A stretch of 64,000 bases of DNA, from the NCBI RefSeq assembly GCF_900186985.1, contig NZ_LT906447.1, positions 124,001 to 188,000 on the forward strand, written 5' to 3'. The DNA is from Staphylococcus piscifermentans. Its GTDB lineage: Bacteria > Bacillota > Bacilli > Staphylococcales > Staphylococcaceae. The notes beneath the pieces are model-generated. The model searched no databases, had not been told where the DNA came from, and saw only the letters and a program-made list of their open reading frames with translations. Position 1 is the stretch's first letter, and each line of letters begins with the position of its first letter. Made by a program: the position numbers and the translations under genes. This document shows, in pieces, positions 51,655 to 61,487 of this stretch.

Positions 51655-51700
51655 AAAAAACTGGTTTGGAACAAATTAATGTCCCAAACCAGTTTTTCTT
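51655..51700. terminator. Bidirectional terminator between the lipoprotein gene and tcaA
   Basis: AAAAACTGGTTTGG pairs with CCCAAACCAGTTTTT; it serves both convergent genes. Confidence 0.85.
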
Positions 51701-53006
51701 AATTCCCGTAACCTGAATCGATTTCATCGCCGTGTTCGTCATATTTTCTGACGTAACCATCGCTATCGATTTTATATGAACCGGCTAAATCGCCATCTTT
51801 ATCAGTGTATGAGAAGCCCCATCCACCGCCTGTTTTTTCAGGTTCTTTGAATGTATATTCGTCTGTATCTAATAAATGACCTTCGAATGATTCAACTTTA
51901 TCGATGACGTTATCGCGTGTCACTTCATCGTCGCTAGAGCTGCTGTCATCATCGTCGTCATCTTTAGAGCTTTCTTTTTCCTTAGCTTCAATGTGTTTGG
52001 AAATGGCGTTGTCATCGAATGACAGGTCTACGTTTTCGGTTGAATCTCCATCTCCTGAAATTTTCACAATTTCTTTGTCTGAAGTGAAGTTCTTGCCTTC
52101 GACGTCTGCTACGGCGTAGACTTCAACTTTCTCGTCTGGAGGATATGGGCCGTATTCTTCGCTGGAATCCATTTCGTGTTTCTCGTTATTGATGTATAAC
52201 GTGGTATCGGAATCGTAAATGTTTGAATTGTCGATGTTCACGTGGAATTTAATTTGTTTGAAGTTCGGATTCGCTTGTTTCATATGTTGTGATGAGAAGA
52301 CTTGGAGTTGGCCTTTATAGTCTTTGCCGTCCTCGGTTTTTGTTGCTTTCAACTCGTAATAACCAAGAGGGAAGTCGCCCACTTTACCGTTGTGTCCTAA
52401 CGTATGTGTTTTGCCGTCGCGTGTGAATTTCAGCTTGTCAATATCGGACGTATTATCCACATAGATTTCGTAGCGTGGAAGATCGAATTTATAATCTTTG
52501 AAGAATAGCCATTTGCGACCTTCTTGTTTGATATCCATCACTTTCTCGCCGTTATACTCGACTAAGCCGCTGTCAAGGTGCTGGTCATGCATCCCTTTAG
52601 CTTTGTCTTTCACTTGATCTGCCATTTTGTCTTTCAATTTAGATTCGTTAATCAGTTCTAAGAAGGCGTGCGCTTCTTCTTTCGTTAAAGGTTTACCATC
52701 AGAAGTGACATTCTTCTTCAACTGATCTGCATTATTATTCTTAATTGCTGAAGCAACTGAATCAGCTTTCTTTGTGACGCTCATTTGAGTCTTGCCGATA
52801 AAGAATAGGATGAGTGCAATCACTGCTACTGCGATGATAAGTGCGATAATTACCCATGCTGCAGTCGACATCGGCTTCTTCGGTGGTCTTTGTTGAGACT
52901 GTGATGAACGACGTGGTGGTTGATTCTGGTCAACTGGCGTACCGCATTGCGTACAGACCTTCTGGCCACTTTTAATCTCATGCCCGCAATTCTTACAGTA
53001 GCGCAT
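51699..53006 (-). CDS. tcaA: TcaA-like zinc-ribbon membrane protein
   Basis: 435 residues. N-terminal zinc ribbon (YCKNCGHEIKSGQKVCTQCG), proline/glutamine linker, one transmembrane helix (residues about 48-70), then a long extracellular part with repeated immunoglobulin-like strands. A Ser/Asp/Glu/Lys-rich acidic linker (about residues 345-365) precedes a final small domain. This is the layout of S. aureus TcaA, a protein linked to teicoplanin susceptibility and the cell-wall stress response. It starts at the stop of the upstream membrane gene (TAATG). The symbol is by resemblance of layout; tcaR and tcaB are not adjacent. Confidence 0.75.
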   Translation of the reverse strand: MRYCKNCGHEIKSGQKVCTQCGTPVDQNQPPRRSSQSQQRPPKKPMSTAAWVIIALIIAVAVIALILFFIGKTQMSVTKKADSVASAIKNNNADQLKKNVTSDGKPLTKEEAHAFLELINESKLKDKMADQVKDKAKGMHDQHLDSGLVEYNGEKVMDIKQEGRKWLFFKDYKFDLPRYEIYVDNTSDIDKLKFTRDGKTHTLGHNGKVGDFPLGYYELKATKTEDGKDYKGQLQVFSSQHMKQANPNFKQIKFHVNIDNSNIYDSDTTLYINNEKHEMDSSEEYGPYPPDEKVEVYAVADVEGKNFTSDKEIVKISGDGDSTENVDLSFDDNAISKHIEAKEKESSKDDDDDDSSSSDDEVTRDNVIDKVESFEGHLLDTDEYTFKEPEKTGGGWGFSYTDKDGDLAGSYKIDSDGYVRKYDEHGDEIDSGYGN

Positions 53007-53923
53007 TAATATCCACCTCCGAATGATGGGAAGTCATCCATAATATTCTTGAAAGTTTCCATTAAGGAGTTGCGGACCATTTCGCCGTAAACCATCAAGA
53101 CAATCAGTTGTAGTGCGATGTAAATCAGAATTCCGAAAAAGACTGGAATACGGATAGCGTGGAAGCTGGAATACTTTGTAATGATGTAAATGGCTGCTGA
53201 ATAGAAACTGATAATTCCTAGTAACGTTAAAAAGGAACCGATGGAAATAATTTCTAATCTTAATAGTAAAATCCCGAGAATAAATAGGATAAACGAGAAT
53301 GTATTAACAAAAACGAAGTCAGACAGTAACTTTACAAAGCTGATAGCGTCTTTAATTGTCAAACGTGCTGTCAGCGCTAAAATGCCGTAACCCAGTGCGA
53401 TAAAGAGTACAAGACTAAAGAATAAGTTAGAAACAGCGTTCGCTTTAGAGATACCGAAGATTGATACTTCTTGTGGCACTAAAATAGTGATAACCAATAA
53501 TGAAATAATTAAGAATACGGCAGCTAGAATACCGATAAATTTAAGACTGAATGGTTGGTCTTCAGCTACGACACTATCGTGTGATTTAAAGAGTTTGCTG
53601 AAGAAGCTAGAGCCTTCATGCTTAATTTCATTTGCCTGTTGATTGAATTTGTCTGTGTCAAACGCTGGTTGCTGGTTAGAATTAGTAGGTTGAGTGTGTG
53701 GTTCTTGTTGTGCGTGTTCATTCTTGGAGTGACGTTCAGGTTGTGTTTCAGATGGTGTTTCAGCATGTGTTGCTGCAGATGCGTGAGTGCGGGAAGTGTC
53801 AGGTTGGTCTTCAGTTTTTTGAGCAGTGTCTGTGACTGGTTTAGATTTTGTCAGGTCAGTACCGCATTCGCCACAGAAGCGGTCATCTGGTCCTACAGGT
53901 GTACCGCAATTTGGACAGTACAT
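53006..53923 (-). CDS. Zinc-ribbon polytopic membrane protein
   Basis: 305 residues: N-terminal zinc ribbon (YCPNCGTPVGPDDRFCGECG), a long hydrophilic Thr/Gln/His-rich linker (to about residue 110), then about five hydrophobic helices (FIGILAAVFLIISLLVITIL; LFFSLVLFIALGYGILAL; FVFVNTFSFILFILGILLL and others). The C terminus ends GGGY. Function unknown. It is co-transcribed and translationally coupled with the TcaA-like gene, which suggests a joint envelope-related role. Confidence 0.72.
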   Translation of the reverse strand: MYCPNCGTPVGPDDRFCGECGTDLTKSKPVTDTAQKTEDQPDTSRTHASAATHAETPSETQPERHSKNEHAQQEPHTQPTNSNQQPAFDTDKFNQQANEIKHEGSSFFSKLFKSHDSVVAEDQPFSLKFIGILAAVFLIISLLVITILVPQEVSIFGISKANAVSNLFFSLVLFIALGYGILALTARLTIKDAISFVKLLSDFVFVNTFSFILFILGILLLRLEIISIGSFLTLLGIISFYSAAIYIITKYSSFHAIRIPVFFGILIYIALQLIVLMVYGEMVRNSLMETFKNIMDDFPSFGGGY

Positions 53924-54218
53924 GTTAAGTTCCCCCTTGTTTACTTTTAAAAATTAATTTATTTTGCATACAATTTTGTATGTCAATCAATAACATAGTA
54001 GCACACTCATATTTGAATATCTATATTACAATAAAATTTATTTTTTAAATTTTAGTAGTAGATTTTTTGATTACTCATTCAGTTTTAAGTTGGTATCAAA
54101 CATTTAATTGAATTTAATTTTGTAAAGAAGATTAAAAGAATCTATTTAATCTAGAATCTTCTTAAATTTTTACTTATAATGACTGTAATGCAACTATTTT
54201 CAGAAAGGGGATTTAGTC
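53924..54218. other. Very AT-rich intergenic region between divergent zinc-ribbon genes
   Basis: About 295 bases holding the promoters of two divergent zinc-ribbon genes. A short repeat (AAGATTAAAAGAATC / GATTCTTTTAATC-like) near 54130-54165 is imperfect; nothing else is clear. Confidence 0.4.
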
Positions 54219-54959
54219 TTGAAATACTGTACGCATTGCGGAAAGCCATTAGAGCCGGACGAGAAATTCTGTTCCAAATGCGGGGCAAAAGTGCCAGAAG
54301 AAGATCGAGTACATTACACCTCGTCCAACAATAATAGAAGAAGAGAACCTAACAGATCACAACGACCAGCGCCACAGAAGCAGAAACCAGCCTGGTTGTT
54401 TGCACTGATAGGCTTCGTAATAGCTTTATTAATTGCAGGCATTGGTTACGCAGCATACAATGCCTATCAAAATAAAAACGCTGAACATCATCATAACGAC
54501 CAACCCGCCTCCTCAGAACAAAATCAAAGCAACACCAACAAAGAAAGCGAATTACCTGAAACACAACCTGTGAGCGTAGACGTGAACTCAGACAGTTTCA
54601 GCGAAAATTATATGAACTCAGATAATAGCAACGGCTATGAAGGCTTTTATATCGGAGACAGTAAAGACAGCATCGAAAAGAGCCACGGCAAGCCAGAAGG
54701 CACGATGGATATCAACGGCAACGAAGCACATCTTTATGGCAATATGGCCGTAAGCTACGATAATAATGACCAAGTCGATCACGTCTATGTAGTCCCAAGC
54801 GACATGACTACAGATGCATTCACCGATTTCCATAACACACCAAATGAAAAACGCGGTGACACTTGGTATTACGATAAAAATAAAGATAACAGTTATACCA
54901 TTAAAGTCTATACAGACGGCAGTGACGTGAAGGCGATAGAGAATATAGAGCAGATATAA
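54219..54959 (+). CDS. Zinc-ribbon membrane protein with a C-terminal domain shared with the protein at 21457
   Basis: 246 residues: zinc ribbon (YCTHCGKPLEPDEKFCSKCG, residues 3-22), basic linker, one transmembrane helix (WLFALIGFVIALLIAGIGYAA), a polar Asn/Gln/Glu linker, then an external domain of about 125 residues. That domain is paralogous to the one in the protein at 21457 (YEGFYIGDSKDSIEK; HVYVVPSDMT; GDTWYYD). Function unknown. TTG start follows AAAGGGGA at good spacing. Its zinc ribbon is akin to those of the two leftward genes next to it, so this is a small zinc-ribbon cluster. Confidence 0.75.
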   Translation: MKYCTHCGKPLEPDEKFCSKCGAKVPEEDRVHYTSSNNNRRREPNRSQRPAPQKQKPAWLFALIGFVIALLIAGIGYAAYNAYQNKNAEHHHNDQPASSEQNQSNTNKESELPETQPVSVDVNSDSFSENYMNSDNSNGYEGFYIGDSKDSIEKSHGKPEGTMDINGNEAHLYGNMAVSYDNNDQVDHVYVVPSDMTTDAFTDFHNTPNEKRGDTWYYDKNKDNSYTIKVYTDGSDVKAIENIEQI

Positions 54960-54967
54960 GGGATAAG

Positions 54968-55013
54968 AAAAAGAGAACCTGTACATATAAATATGTTATG
55001 GGTTCTCTTTTGT
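54968..55013 (+). terminator. Terminator after the zinc-ribbon gene
   Basis: AAAAGAGAACC pairs with GGTTCTCTTTT around a 23-base AT-rich loop and is followed by GTGTCTTT. Confidence 0.75.
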
Positions 55014-55167
55014 GTCTTTAAATATTGAAGTTATACATAAATAAGATTCTAGGTAATTCTTCAAGATTCAATAGAGATTAAGAATCTAGTTTATTTTCTT
55101 AATAAGCTGACTTCCCAAATGAATTCATCAATTAGTAGATGTAGAGAGTACGTAAATCAAACAAATA

Positions 55168-55235
55168 TGTAAACGTTTACAAATTTATATTGACAGGCTT
55201 TATTTCTAAATATAAGATTTAAAGTAATCGATTAC
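55168..55235 (+). promoter_or_regulatory. Promoter, cre and MalR-type operator of the maltodextrin ABC operon
   Basis: Perfect palindrome TGTAAACGTTTACA (55168-55181) fits cre. It is followed by TTGACA (55190-55195), 17 bases, TAAGAT (55213-55218), then a second palindrome GTAATCGATTAC (55224-55235) at the transcript start, well placed for a LacI-family repressor. Confidence 0.75.
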
Positions 55236-55262
55236 ATTTTACAAGATGAAAGGAAAATGATT

Positions 55263-56360
55263 ATGGCCGAATTGAAACTAGAACATATCAAAAAAGTTTA
55301 CGACAACCACAACACAGTAGTTAATGACTTTAATCTACACATCAAAGATAAAGAATTTATAGTTTTTGTTGGACCTTCAGGGTGTGGGAAATCTACAACC
55401 CTACGTATGATTGCTGGCTTAGAATCTATTACTGGAGGAGACTTCTACATTGATGATGCACGAATGAATGATGTTGAACCTAAAAATAGAGATATAGCGA
55501 TGGTCTTTCAAAACTATGCACTTTATCCGCATATGACAGTATTTGAAAATATGGCTTTTGGATTGAAATTACGTAAGGTAAACAAACAAGAAATCAAAAA
55601 ACGGGTTGATGATGCAGCAGAAATATTAGGTCTTACTGAATATTTAAATAGAAAACCTAAAGCTTTATCTGGTGGTCAACGTCAGCGTGTTGCTTTAGGA
55701 AGAGCTATTGTCAGAGATGCTAAAGTATTTTTAATGGATGAACCTTTATCTAACTTGGATGCAAAATTGCGTGTACAAATGCGTACAGAGATTTTGAAGC
55801 TTCATAAAAGATTAAATACTACAACAATTTACGTAACTCATGATCAGACAGAAGCTTTGACAATGGCTACACGTATTGTAGTACTTAAAGATGGAGATAT
55901 TATGCAAGTAGGCTCACCAAGAGAAATTTATGACACACCAGACAATATATTTGTAGCACAGTTTATTGGTTCACCAGCAATGAATGTGTTAGATGCTGAG
56001 GTAACTTCGGATGGTATTAAAATCGGTGAGAAAATATTCAATTTAGATAACAAGAAATTCGAAAATTTAAAAAATTATGGTTATGAAAATAAAACAGTTG
56101 TGCTAGGTATTCGTGCAGAAGATATCCATGAAGAACCTATATTTATTCAGTCTTCACCAGGAACTGTATTTAAAGCGGAAGTAATCGTTTCAGAACTATT
56201 AGGGTCTGAAATAATGGTGCATAGTATGTTTGAAGGATTTGAAATTATTGCGAAGTTAGATTCTAGAACAAAGGTAGCAGCTAATGAAAAAATAGAGCTT
56301 GCTTTTGATTTAAATAAAAGTCACTTTTTCGATAAAGAAACTGGAAATCGTATTGTGTAA
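55263..56360 (+). CDS. msmX: Maltodextrin ABC transporter ATPase (MsmK/MalK/UgpC type)
   Basis: 365-residue nucleotide-binding subunit. Walker A GPSGCGKST, Q-loop VFQNYALYPHM, signature LSGGQRQRVALGRA, Walker B VFLMDEPLSNLD, switch His in YVTHDQTEA, and a C-terminal TOBE/regulatory domain (about residues 240-365) as in CUT1 importers. It powers uptake through the two permeases encoded downstream. Start ATG 55263 follows AAAGGA by 8 bases; ATG 55257 is too close. First gene of a four-gene operon. Confidence 0.88.
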   Translation: MAELKLEHIKKVYDNHNTVVNDFNLHIKDKEFIVFVGPSGCGKSTTLRMIAGLESITGGDFYIDDARMNDVEPKNRDIAMVFQNYALYPHMTVFENMAFGLKLRKVNKQEIKKRVDDAAEILGLTEYLNRKPKALSGGQRQRVALGRAIVRDAKVFLMDEPLSNLDAKLRVQMRTEILKLHKRLNTTTIYVTHDQTEALTMATRIVVLKDGDIMQVGSPREIYDTPDNIFVAQFIGSPAMNVLDAEVTSDGIKIGEKIFNLDNKKFENLKNYGYENKTVVLGIRAEDIHEEPIFIQSSPGTVFKAEVIVSELLGSEIMVHSMFEGFEIIAKLDSRTKVAANEKIELAFDLNKSHFFDKETGNRIV

Positions 56361-56374
56361 AGGAGGACACAACT

Positions 56375-57631
56375 ATGAATAAAATTATTAAAGCTATAGC
56401 ATTTTTAATAATAACGGTTGTCTTGCTAAGCGCATGTGGTCCAAATCGTACACAAAAAGATATTGATCAAGCACTTAAAAGTGATGAAAGTAAGACAAAA
56501 CCTGATCAATTAACTATGTGGGTAGATGGTGACAAACAAATTGCTTTTTATAAAAAAATTACAGCTGCTTATACTAAAAAAACTGGGATTAAAGTTAAGT
56601 TGGTGAATGTGGGACAAAATGATCAGTTAGAAAACATCTCTTTGGACGCTCCTGCTGGGAAAGGTCCAGATTTATTTTTCTTAGCACACGATAATACTGG
56701 AAGTGCATACTTACAAGGTCTTGCAGCGGAATTAAAGTTTTCGGATAAAGAATTGCAAGGCTTCAATAAAGATGCGTTGCGCGCTTTGAATTACGATAAT
56801 AAACAACTCGCATTACCATCTATAGTAGAAACAACTGCACTTTTCTATAATAAAAAATATCTAAAAGAAGCTCCGCAAACATTAAAAGAAGTAGAAGCAA
56901 ATGCTGAAAAATATACAAATCATGAAAAAAAGCAATATGGGTTTTTATTTGATGCTAAAAACTTTTATTTCAACTATCCATTCTTATTTAATAACGATGA
57001 TTATATTTTTAAAAAAAATGGCGATAAGTATGATGTAAATAAACTAGGATTGAATAGTAAAGACGTAGTTAAAAATGGTGAAAGGTTACAGCAATGGTAT
57101 AAAAAAGGTTATTTACCAAAAGCTGCTACACATGATGTGATGATTGGATTATTCAAAGATGGAAAAGTTGGTCAATTTGTAACTGGACCTTGGAATTTGA
57201 ATGAATACCAAGAAGTTTTAGGAAAAGATTTAGGTGTAACTACTTTACCTACAGATCATGGTGAAAAAATGAAACCATTTCTTGGTGTAAGAGGATGGTA
57301 TTTATCTGAATATAGTAAATCTAAATATTGGGCTAAAGATTTAATGTTATATATCACAAGCAAAGATACATTACAGAAATATACTAATGAAATGAGCGAA
57401 ATTACAGGTCGTACAGATGTGAAATCATCAAACCCGAATTTGAAAGTATTTGAAGAACAAGCCAAAAATGCTGAACCAATGCCAAACATTCCAGAGATGC
57501 AACAAGTTTGGGAACCAATGGGTAATGCAAGCATCTTTATTTCTAATGGTAAAAATCCTAAAGAATCATTAGACGAAGCAACAGAAGATATAAGACAAAA
57601 TATAGAAATTCTACATCCAGAAGACAAGTAA
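56375..57631 (+). CDS. malE: Maltose/maltodextrin-binding lipoprotein (MalE-like)
   Basis: 418 residues. Lipoprotein signal peptide with lipobox LSAC (Cys21), then a two-lobed periplasmic-type binding protein: LTMWVDGDKQIAFYKKITAAYTKKTGIKV, GPDLFFLAHDNTGSAYLQG and FVTGPWNLNEYQ are MalE/MdxE-like. It captures maltose or maltodextrins outside the cell for the permeases. Aromatic residues at the ligand face (PWNL, RGWYLSEYS) fit sugar binding. Ribosome site AAAGGAGG. Confidence 0.86.
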   Translation: MNKIIKAIAFLIITVVLLSACGPNRTQKDIDQALKSDESKTKPDQLTMWVDGDKQIAFYKKITAAYTKKTGIKVKLVNVGQNDQLENISLDAPAGKGPDLFFLAHDNTGSAYLQGLAAELKFSDKELQGFNKDALRALNYDNKQLALPSIVETTALFYNKKYLKEAPQTLKEVEANAEKYTNHEKKQYGFLFDAKNFYFNYPFLFNNDDYIFKKNGDKYDVNKLGLNSKDVVKNGERLQQWYKKGYLPKAATHDVMIGLFKDGKVGQFVTGPWNLNEYQEVLGKDLGVTTLPTDHGEKMKPFLGVRGWYLSEYSKSKYWAKDLMLYITSKDTLQKYTNEMSEITGRTDVKSSNPNLKVFEEQAKNAEPMPNIPEMQQVWEPMGNASIFISNGKNPKESLDEATEDIRQNIEILHPEDK

Positions 57632-57650
57632 TAATGAAAGGAGCACTAAC

Positions 57651-58919
57651 ATGAAAAAACGTAACCCTAAACTTGCTGCATTACTTTCTGTTATTCCTGG
57701 CTTAGGACAGTTTTATAATAAACGTCCAATCAAAGGAGCAATATTCTTAGTATTTTTCATTAGTTTTATTTCAGTTTTTTATCAATTCTTTAACGTCGGG
57801 TTTTGGGGGCTGTTTACATTAGGGACAGTACCTAAACTTGATGACTCACGTGTATTATTAGCTCAGGGTATCATATCTATGCTGTTAATCGCTTTTGCAA
57901 TATTGCTTTATATTGTAAATATCGTAGATGCATATAAAAATGCGATACGCTACAACCGAAATGAAGAAATAAAGGATCCTAAAGCAAGACGTATCGCAAC
58001 TTGGGATAAAACTTTCCCATATCTACTCATCTCACCTGGAACATTCTTACTAGTATTTGTAGTTGTATTTCCTTTGATATTTATGGGGTTTGTAGCTTTT
58101 ACAAACTATAATTTATACAATTCTCCACCTAGACATACATTGGAATGGGTTGGATTAGATAACTTCAAAACATTATTTACAATTGGCATTTGGAGAAAAA
58201 CTTTCTTCAGTGTAATTACATGGACAATTGTTTGGACATTGGTTGCTACAACCTTACAAATTGCTTTGGGATTATTTTTAGCAATTATCGTTAATCATCC
58301 TGTAGTAAAATTTAAAAAGTTAATCCGAACTGTTTTAATTTTACCGTGGGCAGTTCCAGCTTTTGTAACAATCTTAATCTTTGCGGCAATATTTAATGAT
58401 GAATTTGGTGCAATTAACACTGATATTTTGCAACCATTATTTGGAATAGCACCAGCATGGCTTAATGACCCGTTCTGGACTAAAATAGCGTTGATTGCTA
58501 TTCAAGTATGGCTAGGCTTTCCATTTGTATTTGCATTGTTTACAGGAGTATTGCAAAGTATATCTCCTGACTGGTATGAAGCGGCTGATATGGATGGTGC
58601 GTCAAGTTGGCAAAAATTCAAAAATATTACGTTCCCACATGTCATTTTTGCAACGGCACCGTTGTTGATAATGCAATATGCTGGAAACTTTAACAACTTT
58701 AACCTTATTTACTTATTTAATAAAGGTGGACCGCCTGTACCTGGACAAAATGCTGGTAGCACAGACATTTTGATTTCATGGGTTTATAACTTAACATTTG
58801 AATTCAATAACTTTAACATGGGTGCTGTGGTTTCCCTCATTATTGGTTTTATCGTAGCAATTGTTGCTTTCTTACAATTTAGACGCACGAGTACATTTAA
58901 AGATGAGGGAGGAATTTAA
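57651..58919 (+). CDS. malF: Maltodextrin ABC permease, MalF type
   Basis: 422-residue membrane subunit with about eight helices. An N-terminal small-helix element (KLAALLSVIPGLGQFYNKRPIKGA) as in Firmicute MalF/MdxF is followed by the permease domain from about residue 120 with the EAA loop (YEAADMDGASSWQKFKNITFP), which contacts the ATPase. Ribosome site AAAGGAGC. It is followed after one base by malG. Confidence 0.87.
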   Translation: MKKRNPKLAALLSVIPGLGQFYNKRPIKGAIFLVFFISFISVFYQFFNVGFWGLFTLGTVPKLDDSRVLLAQGIISMLLIAFAILLYIVNIVDAYKNAIRYNRNEEIKDPKARRIATWDKTFPYLLISPGTFLLVFVVVFPLIFMGFVAFTNYNLYNSPPRHTLEWVGLDNFKTLFTIGIWRKTFFSVITWTIVWTLVATTLQIALGLFLAIIVNHPVVKFKKLIRTVLILPWAVPAFVTILIFAAIFNDEFGAINTDILQPLFGIAPAWLNDPFWTKIALIAIQVWLGFPFVFALFTGVLQSISPDWYEAADMDGASSWQKFKNITFPHVIFATAPLLIMQYAGNFNNFNLIYLFNKGGPPVPGQNAGSTDILISWVYNLTFEFNNFNMGAVVSLIIGFIVAIVAFLQFRRTSTFKDEGGI

Positions 58920-58920
58920 C

Positions 58921-59760
58921 ATGAATAAGAAAAAAACAGTTTTAAAAGCAATAGGAATCTATGGATTTATTGCATTGATGTTTGTTATTATTCTATATCC
59001 ATTACTATGGACGTTTGGTATATCATTGAACCCAGGCACAAATTTATATGGGGCAAAAATGATACCTGATAACGCGACATTTAAAAATTATATTTATTTA
59101 CTAACAGATCCGAGCAGTCAATATTTAACTTGGTATAAAAATACATTGATAGTAGCTTCAGCTAATGCTTTATTCAGTGTTGTATTTGTAACATTAACTT
59201 CCTATGCGTTTTCTAGATATCGTTTCGTAGGACGTAAGTATGGTTTGATTACATTTTTAATCCTACAAATGTTTCCTGTATTAATGGCTATGGTAGCGAT
59301 TTACATCTTATTAAATACAGTTGGGTTATTAGATTCATTATTTGGTTTAACTTTGGTTTATATTGGTGGGTCAATTCCTATGAATGCTTTTTTGGTTAAA
59401 GGGTACTTTGATACAATCCCTAAAGAGTTGGATGAATCAGCTAAGATTGATGGTGCGGGACATATGCGTATATTTTTACAAATTATGCTTCCATTAGCAA
59501 AACCAATTCTTGCAGTAGTTGCACTTTTCAATTTTATGGGTCCTTTCATGGACTTTATTTTGCCAAAAATTTTGCTGAGAAGTCCTGAGAAATTCACATT
59601 GGCTGTGGGGTTATTCAATTTCATTAATGATAAGTATGCGAATAATTTCACTGTATTTGCGGCAGGGGCAATGATGATTGCAGTTCCGATTGCTATCGTA
59701 TTCTTGTTCCTACAAAAATATCTAGTTTCTGGCTTAACAGCAGGAGCTACAAAAGGATAA
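58921..59760 (+). CDS. malG: Maltodextrin ABC permease, MalG type
   Basis: 279-residue membrane subunit with six helices and an EAA loop (KELDESAKIDGAGHMRIFLQIMLPLAKP). It pairs with MalF in the channel. Start ATG 58921 follows GAGGAATT; the earlier in-frame ATG at 58861 lies deep in malF and was not used. Followed by a terminator whose stem reuses the operator half-site sequence CGATTACAT. Confidence 0.87.
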   Translation: MNKKKTVLKAIGIYGFIALMFVIILYPLLWTFGISLNPGTNLYGAKMIPDNATFKNYIYLLTDPSSQYLTWYKNTLIVASANALFSVVFVTLTSYAFSRYRFVGRKYGLITFLILQMFPVLMAMVAIYILLNTVGLLDSLFGLTLVYIGGSIPMNAFLVKGYFDTIPKELDESAKIDGAGHMRIFLQIMLPLAKPILAVVALFNFMGPFMDFILPKILLRSPEKFTLAVGLFNFINDKYANNFTVFAAGAMMIAVPIAIVFLFLQKYLVSGLTAGATKG

Positions 59761-59769
59761 ATGGAATAA

Positions 59770-59822
59770 TAAAAAATAGCCGATTACATCTCTTTTTGAG
59801 AATGTAATCGGCTTAAATTCTT
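59770..59822. terminator. Bidirectional terminator between malG and the GH13 gene
   Basis: AGCCGATTACAT (59778-59789) pairs with ATGTAATCGGCT (59802-59813), with an inner CTC/GAG stem; A/T runs on both sides. It contains two operator-like half sites. Confidence 0.8.
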
Positions 59823-59828
59823 TTAATA

Positions 59829-61487
59829 TCAAAGTGATATAACGAATGTTTCAAATGGTTTTATTTCTGATAGGTTAATTTCTGTATCATAATTGTGTAA
59901 TTTAATGTTATCAAATTGAACATCTAAAGATGTATTCAATTTAGCTGTTTCATCAGTTAGATTACCAACAATTAAGACTTTTTTATCTCCTAGAGTACGA
60001 GTATATGCAAAAACTTTTGAGTTTTCTGCATCAACAAGATTGAATTCGCCATAAGTATAAATATCATCTGATTTTTTTAATTGAATTAAATCTTTGTAGA
60101 ATTGAAGAATAGAGTTAGGATCTGCTTCTTGTTGTTCAACATTAATTTCTGTGTAATTTGGATTTACTGGGAACCATGGGTCGACTTCAGAAAATCCTGC
60201 ATAAGCACTATTATTCCATTGCATTGGAGTACGTGAATTATCTCTATTTTCCATTCTATGTTTCTCTAACAATGCTTCTGTATCGCCGCCGTCTTCTTTA
60301 ACTATACGGTATTCATTTTTAACAGAGACATCGTTAAATTGTTCGATACTTGTGAAAGGAAAATTAGTCATTCCAATTTCTTGTCCTTGATAAATAAATG
60401 GTGTGCCTTGTTGTAAAAAGTATACAGCTGCATGACTAGTAGCTGATTCATACCAATACTTGTCGTCATTTCCCCAAGTAGATACACGGCGTGGTTGGTC
60501 ATGGTTTTCAATAAACAAAGCATTCCATCCAGTATTTTCCAATTCCTTTTGCCAACGGTTCAATACATTTTTATAAGACTGGACATCGAATTGAGATTCT
60601 CCTGTATTCCACAAACCTAAATGTTCGAATTGGAATATCATATTAAATTTACCATTTTTTCTTCCCACCCATTCATCAGCATTGTATGGGTTTACACCAT
60701 TTGCTTCACCGACAGTCATAATATCATATTTACTCAACGATTCATCTTTTACTTGTTGAAGCCAATCTTGAAGACCTGGTTGGTTAGTAGCCGCATCATA
60801 TACTGGCGCATATTTTTTATCTTCTGGAATTGATAAATCACCCATTTCAAATGTTTTCTTTACGTGAGTAATTGCGTCTACTCGGAACCCATCAATTCCT
60901 TTGTCAAACCACCAATTCATCATGTCAATAACAGCTTGACGTACCTCTGGATTTTCCCAATTTAAATCTGGTTGTTTTTTACTGAATAAATGGAAGTAGT
61001 ATTGACCTGTTTTTTCATCAAATTCCCAAGTTGACCCATTAAAAATACTTTCCCAGTTATTAGGTTCTGAACCATCCTCTTTAGGATCAGCCCAGAAATA
61101 CCAGTCACGTTTAGGATTATCTAAACTAGAGCGGGATTCAATAAACCATGGGTGTTCATCTGAAGTATGATTAACTACAAGATCTAAAATTAATTTCATA
61201 CCTTTATCATGAACTTTTTCAAGCAACTCATCAAAATCTTCCATAGTTCCGAATTCTTTCATAATGGCATGATAGTCACTGATATCATAGCCGTTATCAT
61301 CATTTGGAGATGCATACATGGGACTTAACCAAATTACATCTATTCCTAAATCTTTTAAGTAGTCTAATTTTTCGATTAATCCACGTAAATCTCCGATACC
61401 ATCATTATTTGAATCATTAAAACTACGAGGATAAACTTGGTATGCAACAGCTTCTTTCCACCACTGTTTGTCTTTTACTTCGGTCAT
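59829..61487 (-). CDS. malL: GH13 alpha-glucosidase / oligo-1,6-glucosidase
   Basis: 552-residue cytosolic enzyme of the GH13 oligo-1,6-glucosidase group. Conserved regions: AYQVYPRSFNDSNNDGIGD, LDLVVNHTSDEHPWF, GFRVDAITHV (nucleophile Asp near residue 199), VGEANG (acid Glu near 256) and FIENHDQPR (third Asp near 325). It splits imported maltose, isomaltose or short dextrins to glucose. Trehalose-6-phosphate hydrolase is related but the maltodextrin context favours this. Two palindromic operators lie upstream on its promoter side. Ribosome site AAAGGAGAG. Confidence 0.85.
   Translation of the reverse strand: MTEVKDKQWWKEAVAYQVYPRSFNDSNNDGIGDLRGLIEKLDYLKDLGIDVIWLSPMYASPNDDNGYDISDYHAIMKEFGTMEDFDELLEKVHDKGMKLILDLVVNHTSDEHPWFIESRSSLDNPKRDWYFWADPKEDGSEPNNWESIFNGSTWEFDEKTGQYYFHLFSKKQPDLNWENPEVRQAVIDMMNWWFDKGIDGFRVDAITHVKKTFEMGDLSIPEDKKYAPVYDAATNQPGLQDWLQQVKDESLSKYDIMTVGEANGVNPYNADEWVGRKNGKFNMIFQFEHLGLWNTGESQFDVQSYKNVLNRWQKELENTGWNALFIENHDQPRRVSTWGNDDKYWYESATSHAAVYFLQQGTPFIYQGQEIGMTNFPFTSIEQFNDVSVKNEYRIVKEDGGDTEALLEKHRMENRDNSRTPMQWNNSAYAGFSEVDPWFPVNPNYTEINVEQQEADPNSILQFYKDLIQLKKSDDIYTYGEFNLVDAENSKVFAYTRTLGDKKVLIVGNLTDETAKLNTSLDVQFDNIKLHNYDTEINLSEIKPFETFVISL

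Noticed and set aside
53618-53950. Plus-strand ORF opposite the zinc-ribbon membrane gene
   Set aside because: Antisense shadow of a clear coding gene, with Cys/Phe/Arg-rich composition typical of such shadows.
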